This document shows positions 9,922 to 22,479 of a stretch of 64,000 nucleotides of DNA, one piece after another. Numbering within the stretch: the stretch's first letter is position 1; each line of letters opens with the position of its first letter. The notes under the pieces are model-generated. The model saw nothing but the letters and a program-made list of their open reading frames with translations. It was not told the origin of the DNA and searched no databases. Origin of the DNA: Amia ocellicauda (lineage: Eukaryota > Chordata > Actinopteri > Amiiformes > Amiidae); the NCBI RefSeq assembly GCF_036373705.1, contig NC_089858.1:29656249-29720248 (forward strand). The letters run 5' to 3'. The translations under genes were made by a program, and so were the position numbers.

Positions 9922-12900
9922 TATATTATCGAGGATCCAGTATAGTGGATATAATGCAAGTCAAATTTTATGAATAAAGTGCTTTGTACATCACAACATA
10001 AAAGCCTAAAATAAATGTAAAACAAAACAAAACAACAACAAAATCATACCATGTAATGGTTTGTATAGAAAAAGCAGTCTGGCTTTCCCAAACAAGGAAG
10101 AGGAGATAACCACATTTCACTGCTGAGACAACTTTCAAGTAAATGGTGCAGTCTGGAGGAAGTGAGAGCAAGATAATGGGACGGGCCACTGTTTGAACAA
10201 AAGGTGAACATCTACAATCCCAGGGCTGAGAGAAGACCATTATTTACCCGGTTCATTAGTTCAACGCTTAAAATACTAGGATGCAGGAAACAGCCGAAAG
10301 TCACACGTGCCAACATTAAAAATACATATATAAGAATAACCTCTCCTTTTCTGATCACCACAAAAACACCTCTCACGAACAGTAACCTTGCGTGTCCTCG
10401 GCTGAGCTTCACTTTAAATAAAGAGTGTAGAATGAAAATTCAAAACCTATAATCAGAAATAAGCTTTAATTATGCTTTACACTAATTCCTATCCATAGTA
10501 AGGTCTGACAGTGCCTGCTGTAAGTGGAATTTTACCAAGACCCCTGTGACTGGGTCACTGTATGTTTTACAGATAGAATAATCTCAAAAAACATACAGAA
10601 CACATTACTGACTTACTCCAAAATGGATAGCTTTCTCTTGTCATAGCAGACAAGGTGTTCATCTATTCTTAAATATGTAAAACCGCAGTAGCATCAGCAA
10701 GGCTGACATCTGTCCCGGATACAGAATGACTTCTTGACCTACTAACAAACTGGGGGTGATCAAAAGCATAAGTATGAGATCATTGTTTCTGTTAAAATCC
10801 GCTTTGTCTGCATGTTCCTTACATGGAGTTGTTGTTCCTAAACTATCAATGTCAAAACGTCAAATGATGGTCTAAAGTCAGAATTAGGGAGACAGATCAG
10901 GGGACAGCCCTCTGCGAGTGCCCTGGCTCTCCAAAGGCCTTCGTAATACAGACTGCATTTCTGAAAGAAAATACTTCTACAACATGCAACAGTTACAATT
11001 ACACTGCAGCACTCCTTACTAATCTGCTGTTTGGGAGGCCTAGTGAATCTCTAGCTGTTCATTCGAAACCTTTATTTTTTGTTTATTCCACGAGTGCCCT
11101 GAAAACTGGAATTTGTGTGTCGTGTACGTATTTTTTATTCCGCAAGAGCACTACGACTGCCCTCCGTTTATTGCCAAAAAAACACAGAATGAAAGACCTG
11201 TGGCAGCTAAAGGAGAAAAAAATATAATCTCATCTGTTTGGTTTATTTCACGTTTTATATTTTTTAAATTTGAATAGTGTTAAAATCAGGTCCCCAGCTG
11301 TAAGAAAGCAAATCCATGGCTAGCAGCCTTGAATGACTGTTTCCACACTTGAGAATGTGAGGAGATCGGGGGTGGAGAGGGGGGTAGATGTGCTGAATGG
11401 TTTGTTGTGACATGCATACGAAACACACTATGAAACCTCAAACACCAGGCTGATTTTCTGTGCTGAATGCCACGACGAGTCTGTAGTACGGTTAAAGGGA
11501 AGGAAAGGAAAATAGAAACACCACAATAAAGCACAGGCTTCTCAGGGCATCCAGTGTTTGGTATTGGTGTTTTCTAAGGGTTACTGTTTAAATAGCAATA
11601 CAAAAATAAAGTAATAAAACACAGTCACACACTTACACTCAAAGCCCAGAAAAGGCTCAGAGTGATTGAACAGATCAGAGAGAATTTTTAATTTCCATTT
11701 CGATTAATGTAATCTGCAGTGTGTTGCTCACTTTGCTTTCATATTTTCAAGGAGCGGGTCAAAGTGGAGTCCTCACAGAGACTCATTTCAAGATGGTACT
11801 AATGGCGCTTTTTGTGTAATACAAACACAGGCCTATATTCTGCCCATTGTCTTTAGCAGTGGTGGTAAATCCTGTTCCTGTAGATCCACAATCCTGCAGG
11901 CTTTCAACATCTCTATAAATGATCAATCACTGATTAACGCCACTAATTTAATTGGTTTAGTATTTGGATTAAACAAAAAACCCACAGAGACGGTGGGTCA
12001 CATTAATAAAACTTTCACAGTCACGCTAAATTAACACTTGTTTTTCCAAATTGGGGGGGAAGGGAAAAGCTGATATTTAAGCTGCACTTATGTTATTTCA
12101 TATGTACTGAGTTTCATGCATCTTGCCACAGCAGGCCTTTGAGTAGAGCTAAACTCTGATAAACTCTGTTCCTAGGTGACATAGTGGTGTTTGATTTATT
12201 TTCCAAAACCGGAGTACTCGATTACTAAATTAACATAATCATTTTCTCAGTTTGGCTTGCGTATGATTCTTACAGTGTTTGTTTTTACAGCCATTAGCTT
12301 AACATATATTGTAGACCCACTGGGCACAGACAGTACCCACACAACTTTTTTGGAGAAGAGAAAGATTGATAAATTCATCCAGTTAGTCATCTAGTTATAC
12401 CAAGTAAGCAGCTGAGAGGTGGGTTGGAACAAAATCTGGAAGAGATGGCAGCCCCCTCCAAAGACATGAGTTTGCCTTAACGGAATGGCAGTACAGATTG
12501 CAGGAGCTGAATCTCTTGAACAGAGTGGCCTTGATCCTTGGCTCGGCTTCTGCAGCAGATACCACCCCTGTTGTTTGGCCTGTAAATGAATGGCCAGTGT
12601 TGTAGCGGTCAATCATTTCTTGCACATGTAAGGGTGGACGTCTTCGGTTCGCAGCCTTGTGCATCAATGACAGCTTTTCTCCAGTGAGTCTTTCCTATAT
12701 CGATAGTGGACAAACACGATTTCATAAGAGTCTCTCGAAACACTGAGTACTAAATGACTCATTCCATGATCCCATTGTCTGGCAAAAAAATGAAACAAAA
12801 AGTGACGGCCAACAACAACAACTTAAAATGAGTGCAGTAGTAAAGCTGACACAAGTTATTAACAATCTAGCTCAATTTAGCAAGAATCTGTGCACTTGGC

Positions 12901-15900
12901 AATATCACAAAGAGTTTAATCCCCTTAGTCAATGTCCCATGGTGAATTAATCTGGCACGGCCATTTGCTCTGTGATATGCACATCATCTGTTTTAAAACA
13001 CACTCCCATGCTGTAAAAACACCTAAAGAAGACACAGTACAGACAGCCACAGTCTGGAGTACAATTTGCCCTTGATTAGATTGCTTCTTATTTCCACATT
13101 TGAATTATTAAACCTCTTTTGAATCATTAAAACTCTGATTAAAGCTAATCTTGCCAACTACTCTTGTCCCAAAGATAGTCACAATTTTTAACAGGCTTTC
13201 CAGTTTAGTGGCCTTTTTCGGTCTTAAGAAACAAGGTGTATGGATTACACAGGTTATCAATGACTGTAGGCCTTTTCTTAAGCCTGCCCACCATCTGTAA
13301 AGATACTGAAGATTTAAAAGCAACCGGCCTCATGACCTGACACAGAGGCAAAGACAGAATCTTTTGACTCACTTAACCCAGTATAAAGAGCTCAAACCCC
13401 AGTTGCACCTCTCTCTTTTGGGAAACTGCCAAATTCACTGCCAACACACTTTATTGGTTGGTGCCAGAGTATGCAACAAAAGCACGAAGACACAAGAAAG
13501 CAGAGATGGAAGAAAGGGCACATTTTGACCTTTTGAAGGTTTGGAAACAATGATCATTCAGTGTGCGTTTGTCGTATTACAGGCACACTCCCTCTCAGGA
13601 CAAGAAAAACGTGTCACCTTTTCTCAACATTGAACCTGATTTTCACATGAAATCCCACCCACGTTAATACTGCAAACAAAGCGACACAAGACTAAATTCC
13701 TGTTTAGGAGAGCTCAGAATAATTTAAGTTGACAACAAAAACCAGTGACTTCATATCTCTGGACCGAGTCTGGACATTCACATCAGAAGACTGAACAATG
13801 AGAAAAGCTTAGACCCATGCGCTGAGACTCGACTATAACTCCACAGCATTTCCAGCTGAATAATAAGATTAAATGTAATGTGTGCAGACAGTAGAACAAT
13901 AATAATAAAATGTATTTGGGAAATGTTTCTCCGTGATAGCCATGTACAATAAGCCTTTCTTATTGTTGTGTTGCATTCTCTCGAAAGCACACAAAGAATT
14001 GTCAACACCAAGGCCTCAGACATGCCTGCAGGCATTGTTTGGAAATGGTTATTAATCACAGGATATGAAATGAGAATTGCTAGGCTTCAGATGAATGCTG
14101 GGAAGTGGGTGACTGTTCAAAAGTGGGAGCTGAGGCAGAAAATCTGAAACAAACCATAAAGAAAATAAATATCCAAGACTAAACCATGGCAATAAAGAGA
14201 ATGATTTCCTCGATATCAAGAGTTAATCACCCCTTGTGCACCTTGGGTACTTCTATAAACATAAGATGTATAAACTTAAAAACAAGTACAGTGCTCTACA
14301 CCTAACACAGTAAAACCTTCACTTTTACTGCAAGTTCTTTTTCACTTCCAGGAACAAAAACTGTGTTTCCCAACCCATTTTATTGAAACAGCAGTACTTG
14401 TTAAAAGGTTGTACTTGTGTCATTATAAAGTATGCCTTGCTGTAATTAGTTAAGCCGAGGTTTTCTAGTTCATGTATTAATAAAATAAGCCTGCCTGTAC
14501 ACATTGTCCTTAGGATTTTAGTTATATTACTTAAAAAAATCCCTATATTAAGCTTTACTGAGGGTTTTATTAACATCTGCAAATACTATTTCTCCTCCAG
14601 CTTATTCAAAATTAATTGGAATTCTTCATTGTTATTGCACCAGTTGCAATTATGCTGGGAACACTAAGATAGATTTCTAGTAGCAAGGATAGTCATCTCT
14701 ATACTCCAATTATCTGGTTCGCAAGCCCCGCCGCCACATCGTATTGTCTACAGAGCTATTTGTCATGCACAAGAAACTACAAGCAACACAGTCTGCTTAT
14801 TAACATTTGCTACCTGACCCAGTGTTGTACGGTTTCCAAAGATTTTTTTCATAGCTGGTTACTGGGCACTTGAAAGTTTCTTTTAACCACATCACAGAAG
14901 TTGCTCTTCAGCATTTCAGATTAAAGCAGGACCCAACCTGCCATAAAGGCCCTGGATTGTTCTGAAACAAGGGGAAATTATACACGTAGTGCTTTTCCTT
15001 CCAGTGGGAGAACAGCATTCATTTGTCACCAGGTTTTTTTTTTTCAGAGTGCAGCGTGCAAGACCCTTACCCATCGTTATTGCAGTGGACTCTGTCTGTC
15101 GAATAATGAAGAAGCCAGCTATAAAAGAAAAAAAAAGAACAAAACACAGAAAATAGGAGTTAGAGCAATTTAGGTTCCTATCATTAATAACAAAAATAAT
15201 AATCATACTACTTTTTCATAGTTTATTAGGCTTAAATCCCACTTCATGATTTCATATTCAAGAAACTCATTTTATTTTGCTGGTTTCTTTCTACATACTA
15301 AGCTTTGTTAACTAGCTATTGCTGCAACAAATGGCTTCTGAAAAGAGCAGGAAGTGTGAAGGAATTAGTGAATCAGTGTAACACCAATTTCCTCCCCCAC
15401 GTCACTTCCTGTGGGGTCATTTTAAATAGAACAGCGGGTCAGCATGCCAAATGACACGCAATAACAAGATCAATTGCGAGGGAGCCATTACAAAAGAAAA
15501 TGGGTAAACATGAATGAAGTTTTAAAGTTTGTGACTGGACATGAGACTAAATAAAATAAATAAAGATGTAGTGGTGTTCACAATTATTGTGTTACTATGA
15601 AATGTATTTATTTGTAATTCCATCAATAATAATAATATTACATGAAAAATGGAGCCGAGCAGTGAAAGAGTGGTAGCAGAGTAAATGATTTAACTGCCTA
15701 CCATGGCCAAGGGAATAGTCCTGACTAAAATCCCATCAAGAGCTGCTGGAGAGTGACCAGTGCTGAACTTTGCAAAAGGAAGTCACAGACACGGACCAAA
15801 ATACATAATGTCACTTTTTATTCCATGAACAACTCTTCACAATTGTAATCCATGAACAACTATTTTCATAATGACAGATCACTGTGGTGGTGTATTTAAG

Positions 15901-15955
15901 GTTTAGGGTGGATCAACAAATTATCAGATGATCAAACACAAAAAGGTTGAATATT

Positions 15956-15958
<3 letters not shown>

Positions 15959-16009
<51 letters not shown>

Positions 16010-16020
16010 TTATTTATTTT
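15959..16020. repeat. (TA)n then (TTTA)n microsatellite
   Basis: About 22 TA units followed by about four TTTA units. Confidence 0.95.
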
Positions 16021-16571
16021 TTGCAACTTGAGCAAATAATGTTCTAAATTAAATCTTTATTGTAATTAATATAGTTTCATAGATTGTAAAAAATTTGCAT
16101 AAATAATACATGCAAGAACATTTTGTGACTCTTGAACAAGACTGTGCTTGTAAAGTCAAAGACTATTTGATTTTGTGTGAACAGGGAAACAAGCAGCTTT
16201 AACCGCATGAGTAGGATTTTACGGTGGCTTTAGATTATTTTTATAAATCACATTTGTGCTATATTGAGCTCAGTGTCTGACATTTTAAAAGATGATTGAG
16301 CGCACCAAGACTGTGTGGCAATAATGAAGTAATGACAGCCTGCAATGATATGGTGTCCTGCCTTCTGTTCTTTAGAAGAGACACAGTTTTGCTTATTGGG
16401 CTGAGGAGAAAAGTGCGCCGAGGCTTGGATGCATTTCTATGTCTGCTGTGGCATTTCTGAACCGAGAGGAAACGCACAGGGTGAATTCACTTAGATCCAG
16501 ATTCCATTTGCAATGTCAAGACTGGAATATTTCCCTTGGTAAAAATCAAGGGAAATAAGACTCAGAACAAG

Positions 16572-16572
<1 letters not shown>

Positions 16573-16617
<45 letters not shown>
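16573..16617. repeat. (AC)n microsatellite
   Basis: About 22 uninterrupted AC units. An open frame running through it (poly His-Thr) is an artefact of the repeat. Confidence 0.95.
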
Positions 16618-16618
<1 letters not shown>

Positions 16619-17236
16619 CCTTCCCATCCTTCTTTACTTCTGGATTCCAACTACAAACAAGCCCAGAGCTAGATGCTCAGAACATGCTGATCAGATTAAA
16701 AGTAAATGGCCACTCTCTATTTAACCAGCTGGGAATATTCTTTGCCAGTGGAACTGTCTGCAACATTCATCTTAATGGACCGAATGCAGTATCATTATAA
16801 CATAAGGGACAATGCCATCACTGGCTTCTCTGTTGTAATGCCCTTTATTTCTTACCTTGAAGCAAGCAAAACTATGTCTTGTTTCTGTACATTTCCCTAT
16901 TATTTCTAAATGGGTGGGAAAAAAGGGATTAAAAAAAAGTTTTATTTTACTTTACACAAACAATGGTGGTAACATTTACTGATCCCCACATATCTGTTTA
17001 TGTTAAATGAAGTTGATATTTTAAATCCCTGAGGAATCCTGTAAACCAATACCCTTCCTATTGCTACAGTTCAGTCTGATTAGTAGATTGTAAATTATAA
17101 CAGTCATTGCATTCCCTTGATAGCATTCATTCTATGAGAGAAGAACAGAGGTTGGGTCACAATCAACTTCTTTCTCTTATGAAATGGACCCTTAATCAAA
17201 TTATTACTTTACTTTTAAATATAAATAGAGGAGGAA

Positions 17237-17261
17237 ACACACACACACACACACACACACA
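17237..17261. repeat. (AC)n microsatellite
   Basis: Twelve AC units. Confidence 0.93.
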
Positions 17262-17920
17262 ATGGGAAAGCCCATATCAATCACAAGAGTCTCCCCTAAC
17301 AAATAAAACTCTCAGCTACTGCCTTTCAGTCTTGAAGTCATTACCTGCTGGAGCAGAGCCAAGCCACCATTGAAAGCAGCAGTTCGCAGGACCAGTCCAG
17401 AGCCCATTAATTCTTGGGATTGTTGGCAAAGGATCTGTTTAGTAACATGTCTCAAAAGGGCAGGCTGAAGGAAGGGGCTTATTTTAGTTTTTTCTGCTTT
17501 CATTTGAAAACCTTCTCTGCAGATTATGTGAAAACACTTGCCTATTTATTACTTTATTATTCAATGTCCCTACATCAAACTGGATACAACTCATTACAAG
17601 CCTCATTGCTAATTACTCAAACATTACCTGTGGTGTCAAAGACAAGAATAGATCACTCAACAAGCGGTTTTCTTGTTTATCTTGTAAAATTCCCTTATTT
17701 GTGCAGCAACTGCATTGGTCATAGAAAGCTACTATAATTTAATATTGTTAACTGTAATGAGAGGCTCAAACTGTAAAAGAAGTATATTGTGTATTAATGT
17801 TTCAAAAAAGACCTTGACCACCTTGAACAGAAGCATCTACTAAATGACTTAAAACTATAACTCAATGATACTAAATTACTTAAGACTAAAACAATAGCAA
17901 TAATATATTATAATAATAAT

Positions 17921-17923
17921 GGT

Positions 17924-17966
<43 letters not shown>
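17921..17966. repeat. (TAA)n microsatellite
   Basis: About 13-14 ATA/TAA units, preceded by a shorter imperfect TAA stretch from about 17910. Confidence 0.93.
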
Positions 17967-17967
<1 letters not shown>

Positions 17968-19924
17968 AAACAATCAACAATGAAATCCATTAATTCATGT
18001 AAACATCCTTCAAATAGGCCAGAAAAAGACAAAAACTACATTTATTTAACCCTATCCATACCACTTGATAATATCCAAGCACTTCATTAAATCAACTTGA
18101 GCAGAGCAAAAAGCTAACAATGAAATAGTCACTACTGGGGAGACAAGCTGACCCAGTAATAAAGAAATTAGTTTGCAGGGAAATTGAAATATAAATGTAA
18201 ATGAGTTTCCAGAACTGTCCTACCCTACCCTTACCCAACCTGTGGAGCCCAGTGATTATTGCCAAACCATTTTGTTGTTTGCTGTTTGATGGTCTTCCTA
18301 CATAATTCACACAAACAAAATCTGTGTCAATGGTTTACTACTTTTAGAAGAACCAAAAGATGTCAAACTCTAGATCATGTCTGTATCATGTCTTGTGGCT
18401 TCCTGAGAACTATCAAGGAAGCACAAAACATCCTTTCCTTAAGGAACAAACGGGATGAGAATGCGACTTTGTGCAGATCCCCATTGTTCTGGGTTCAGAT
18501 GGGTTCAGCAAAGGGGTAACAGAGTTAGAGTAGGTGTCCATTTGGCAGTGCTTGCTGCATTTTAATCAAGTCTCTCTCAAATTGACTAGGGCTGTCATTC
18601 TGTTATGGCTGTTAGACTTCACATTTTAATCAGAATATCCACAAATGATACCCCATTCCGGAGCAGTTTCAGTAAACTAAGACATTGACTGTGATATAAC
18701 CAAGCGAATGAAGTCTGCATTCAAACACCTTACAAGCAGAGCTCAAAACTGAGCCACCCCAATTAAGGGAGGAAAAACAGGAGACTTTTTTCAGGAGCTG
18801 TCTGCTACTCATGGCTCCTCTTTTTGTTATAATTGGATTGTTTTGCTTCACAGAGCGTTTAGGCCCCTAACTGAGACAGCAATGGGATCTTATTAGGCTT
18901 TCTACAGAACAAGGAAAGGGATTATTCAAACATGAGTCCTAGCCCGTCTTTGTGAAGATGTGAGCGTGTTAACTCCAAAATGAAGAAATAATGCTAAATG
19001 ACAAAGTTGTTGTGTTTCCCCCTCTCATCACAAGATCCTTGTTCATTGTGGATCTACAAATGTTATAGTACCCCTATGTGTAATGCACTGCGGGAACTGG
19101 ATCACTGTTCAAAGGGATCAATCCCAAAAACGGGAAGAGTCCTTGCAGTAAACCATATGCGCACACAGCGAGAACAAGTCAGCATGGGCTGCTGGGGAGA
19201 AACGTGTCTGTATCCGAGTCAACCAGTTCAATACTAAAATCCCATTTAATACCTTTAGCGAGGGGATTATCACAGCGTGGCAGGACACGGCCAAGCCGCC
19301 CTCCGCGCCACCTTCCAGCACAAACACGAGTGGGGCGCCAGTGTGCCAGCTGTCCGACTCAACCGCAATACTGGGTTACTGATGTTTCTTTTGTTTTTAC
19401 ATGTTTTATTCTGCGCATCATCTTAACATAGTTTGCAAACGGACGCCCACCTATTGTAGATGGACAATAACGTTCATAAGGTTATTATAGTTGATTGAAA
19501 TCAGAGATGGCTACAATCTAAACAAAGTTGCTTTATTTACATGTATTTCTTGTTTGGGGTGTCAACGTCACAAGGAAAGATGGTTAGAAATCATTATGTT
19601 TTAAATCACCCCTGTCAAGTGGGTAGCATTTTAATTTTAATATAGCGGGCCAGATGCGCCATATACAGTGTAAAGCTGGTGTGTAGTGACACTCAAAGCG
19701 CAGTATACCTCTGTAGCTACAGCAGTGTGAATACTGATGGTTACTAATTTGTTTAGCAGAGTTACACAACCTTATAAAATGCCAAGCTGCACATTCACTC
19801 GGACAATCTTGCTCAGCATCGTCTTGTGTCGGGCAGACTTTCCAAACAGTAAATCAAACCAGGTTTTGTACAACCCCAGTGTTGCTTGTGGTCTGCGGTA
19901 TAGTAAATAATTGCATTGCACTGT

Positions 19925-19949
19925 TGTGTGTGTGTGTGTGTGTGTGTGT
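19925..19949. repeat. (TG)n microsatellite next to the lrp3-like exon
   Basis: About 12 TG units, starting roughly 50 bp downstream (on the minus strand) of the splice donor at 19997. Confidence 0.93.
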
Positions 19950-19997
19950 TTTGTCGTGGCGGTTTTGTTGACAAAGCATGCACAAACTGACACTTAC

Positions 19998-20073
19998 CAA
20001 GACAAACCAGAGCAAAGCGAAAGAATATCCATTTTATCTGTGGGAGCTCCGCAGTTGCGATCTTCTCCATCAT
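19998..20073 (-). CDS. lrp3: Probable lrp3 exon 1 (signal peptide exon)
   Basis: From an ATG at 20073 (a second ATG follows at once) the codons read MMEKIATAELPQIKWIFFRF then ALVCL, ending one base into a codon at a consensus donor GTAAGT (19992-19997). The hydrophobic stretch suits a signal peptide. It resembles the start of mammalian LRP3 as I remember it (MEK..A.A.L ... VVCL), with the intron at the same point. LRP3 is a CUB- and LDLa-containing type I membrane protein of the LDL-receptor family. Context supports this: in human 19q13.11 the order is GPATCH1, WDR88, LRP3 on one strand, and this exon is next in line here, under a CpG-rich promoter. No CUB or LDLa exon was found in the remaining 20 kb, so intron 1 would have to exceed 20 kb. 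Similarity is short; a different secreted protein is possible. Confidence 0.55.
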
Positions 20074-20459
20074 TTGCAATGCCCACACGCTTCTTTTGTC
20101 ATCCTGGGGATAAGATTAAGACACATCTGCAGCTTTCCTTGTTTGGGGGGGTGTTTTGAGCTCAACACAAATGTGATGTCGCTTGCTCAGGTACCGTAGC
20201 TAAATCATAACCCCCAATTTAGCCCACAGAACTGAAATCTACATTGAAATGCATAGGGCTGGCAGCTCAAGGTAATACAATTCCCTTCACCTAAGCAATA
20301 CACATGCCACCGTCAATGCCTCAAAATAGCTGGTGACTCCGTGCATGTTCACTCATGGTTAAAATCCTCCTCGTATTTTAAATCTGTACAAGTCAGTGCA
20401 CATCTTCTCCACGCATGCGGTCAAAGCAACTTAAAATATTCCCATTGCGTTATTGTCCC

Positions 20460-20790
20460 TCCGATCAGTGCATGTGTCTGTTTGACAAGGCATCGCTGCT
20501 CCTCTTCAACAACAAACAGCAGCCGCTACACGACGCGCCGCCGCCGGACTGAGCCGCCTCCTCTGGGCGCCTCTTCCGCGCATCCCCCGCCGCTGCGCAC
20601 GCCAGGACCCCCAGTCACACACAACCAGAAAAGAAAAGGTGGAAGAAGAGAACAAAAAAAACCCCACTGGCAGCAGAAATTCTCATTTTTCAACTTCCTG
20701 TCCTGACCGTGTCATCGCATGGCAGCCGCGCAGGTGAAAACGCAACACGACTGGCCCCGGTGTCCGAGGAAGAGCACGTCTGTGACAGGC
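20460..20790 (-). promoter_or_regulatory. CpG-rich promoter/5' UTR region
   Basis: The stretch around 20520-20600 contains well over ten CpG dinucleotides in about 90 bp, and CpGs continue around 20725-20775. The rest of the window is strongly CpG-poor. It sits 400-700 bp upstream of the lrp3-like ATG on the minus strand, the expected place for a CpG-island promoter and 5' UTR. No TATA box was identified. Confidence 0.55.
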
Positions 20791-21225
20791 TGTGGCCACA
20801 GGGCAACACTTTTACATCATTTTTGCATCTTCGGGCTTTTTTTTCATAACAGAGCCGTTTTCTTTCCCTTGAAATATGCCCGTTTTTCTGGGACTGTTAT
20901 GAAAATGTTGCTGTCAAATGCAGCCCTCTTGTGGGCGGAGGGCTACATGACATAACTTGCATACCCAGCTTCTGTCTGCTGGCTGTACTTAATAAACCTG
21001 CATGGACAGCAACGCATCATGAAAGACATGTTTCCCTCTTCGCTCGGAGACACGACAGCGCGTCCCTGGGAGCAGCAGCCGAGGGGCCACAGTTCGGACT
21101 TCTATGGAAAGAATGACGTCATTTTTTAATTTCGTTTATGTGCACTGACTACAGATTTGAGTGCGGCTAGGCACTGTTATGCAAATGAGCAATGCATCAT
21201 ATATTTTACTTGTTTTCCTTTTCCC

Positions 21226-21228
<3 letters not shown>

Positions 21229-21263
<35 letters not shown>
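21229..21263. repeat. (AT)n microsatellite
   Basis: About 17 AT units, between the lrp3-like promoter and the 3' end of the CAP-domain gene. Confidence 0.95.
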
Positions 21264-21267
<4 letters not shown>

Positions 21268-21501
21268 CAACCATGGTACCATCTTATAAAGGCTCATAAA
21301 GTTGTGAAAAAACACGTGTCATTTTTATTTTTTATTTTTGTTTTTTAAAACCGCAGATACATTTGCAGATTACCAAGGTCAGTGGTGGTTTTCTAAGATG
21401 TTCAACAAGATTGGTTGGTGCTCATTATTTGTTTGTTTGTTTGTTTATTAATAACACTACTGACTGATAACAAATACACTACCCAATGAAGTATTTCATA
21501 T

Positions 21502-21507
21502 TTTATT
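21502..21507 (-). terminator. Candidate poly(A) signal AATAAA for the CAP-domain gene
   Basis: AATAAA on the minus strand, about 360 bp past the stop codon of the candidate last exon and about 970 bp past the last well-supported exon. Placement is plausible, but no transcript end can be seen. Confidence 0.3.
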
Positions 21508-21866
21508 AAATTAGTCACAGATTTACAAACGATTAATGCAAATTAATGTGCAAGTGTGCAATAATTAAAGTCAGATTTCATAGCAAATAAATAGTAAAAT
21601 AATAATCATTACAGATGTGTGTGTGTGTCTGTGTGAGAAATCTACATGCTGTATCAACAGGATCTTTCAGGGAACAACATCTGAGATTATAATCAATACA
21701 TTTACAAATTAGATATTTACTTTTTTCTATATTGAAGCAAACAATGACAAACAAAAACACGTGGCAGGTTCTTAAGTGATCTTCATTGACAAGTGAGCAG
21801 ACAGACACTTATAAGTACATCAGAGACAAAGTCGCTGGAGCCAGTAATGAAACCAGGCAAAATTCA

Positions 21867-21982
21867 TCAATATGTCCACCTCCCAGTTCTGCTAGGCAAA
21901 AAATTACAAATCCATAAATCAATCACAAATAGCAACAGCACCAGTATAAACTTAGAATACAGCAAAACTGTCAAGCTGAAAA
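21867..21982 (-). CDS. Candidate last exon of the CAP-domain gene: hydrophobic tail
   Basis: An acceptor (GACTCTCACACAG) ends at 21983. If joined to exon 9 (which ends one base into a codon), the phase fits and the reading is VFSLTVLLYSKFILVLLLFV then IDLWICNFLPSRTGRWTY and a TGA at 21867-21869. About 24 consecutive residues are mostly hydrophobic, so this would be a membrane anchor. Evidence against: the hydrophobic codons are AT-rich and could be chance. Without this exon, exon 9 could simply read through its donor and stop at TAG (22469-22471) after GKT. Confidence 0.33.
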
Positions 21983-22479
21983 CTGTGTGAGAGTCAGGCT
22001 CAGTGACAGGGCTGTACACTGGTAGAGCGAACACAGTGCATTTGACGTTGCCGTTTTATTTGCATGAGTGGCACTTGTATAGGCCTGCTTCAGTAGCTTA
22101 ACACAGTGATCATTTGTGGTCTAAAAACAAACTTTGAAATCTATAATAAAAGGCATATTCATATGACTCTGAGTATTATTACTATGACTAAGACTACTAA
22201 TAATAATAATGTATGGCACAGTGCAAACATACTACTAGTACCATTTACAACTTCACAATATTTATTACAAATACAACTAAACTTTTAACTACTACTATTT
22301 CTACTACAATACTAATACCAATACTACTATAAACTCTATCACTAGTAATAATTAAGAATAAAACAAGATTAGTTCAAGTCTATGAACAGTATGTCTAAAT
22401 GTAAATGGGCCCATTTGCTGTTGTGCTACTGGACACACTGTGCCGTTTTTGTTCACTGAAAGAGCCAGCTATGTCTTAC

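Larger units (their letters stand above)
9924..19997. other. Long non-coding stretch, probable lrp3 intron 1
   Basis: About 10 kb with no exon I can support on either strand. It holds the microsatellites listed separately (AT, CA and TAA arrays). A copy of a dispersed CAGTGGT...GGTCCTG-type repeat lies near 11856. An unidentified minus-strand open frame of 90 codons at 12395-12667 has no recognisable motif. A moderately GC-rich patch lies at 19250-19360. Confidence 0.4.

Noticed and set aside
12395-12667. 90-codon minus-strand open frame (MHKAANRRRPPLHVQEMIDR...)
   Set aside because: No domain, repeat or splice context recognised, and not similar to LRP3 CUB or LDLa modules.
16536-16724. Open frame with a poly His-Thr stretch
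   Set aside because: Produced by the CA microsatellite; the same applies to 17107-17373 and 19772-20088.
19118-19431. GC-rich open frames near 19.2-19.4 kb as lrp3 exon 2
   Set aside because: No CUB-like CxW or YPxxYP motifs in any frame.
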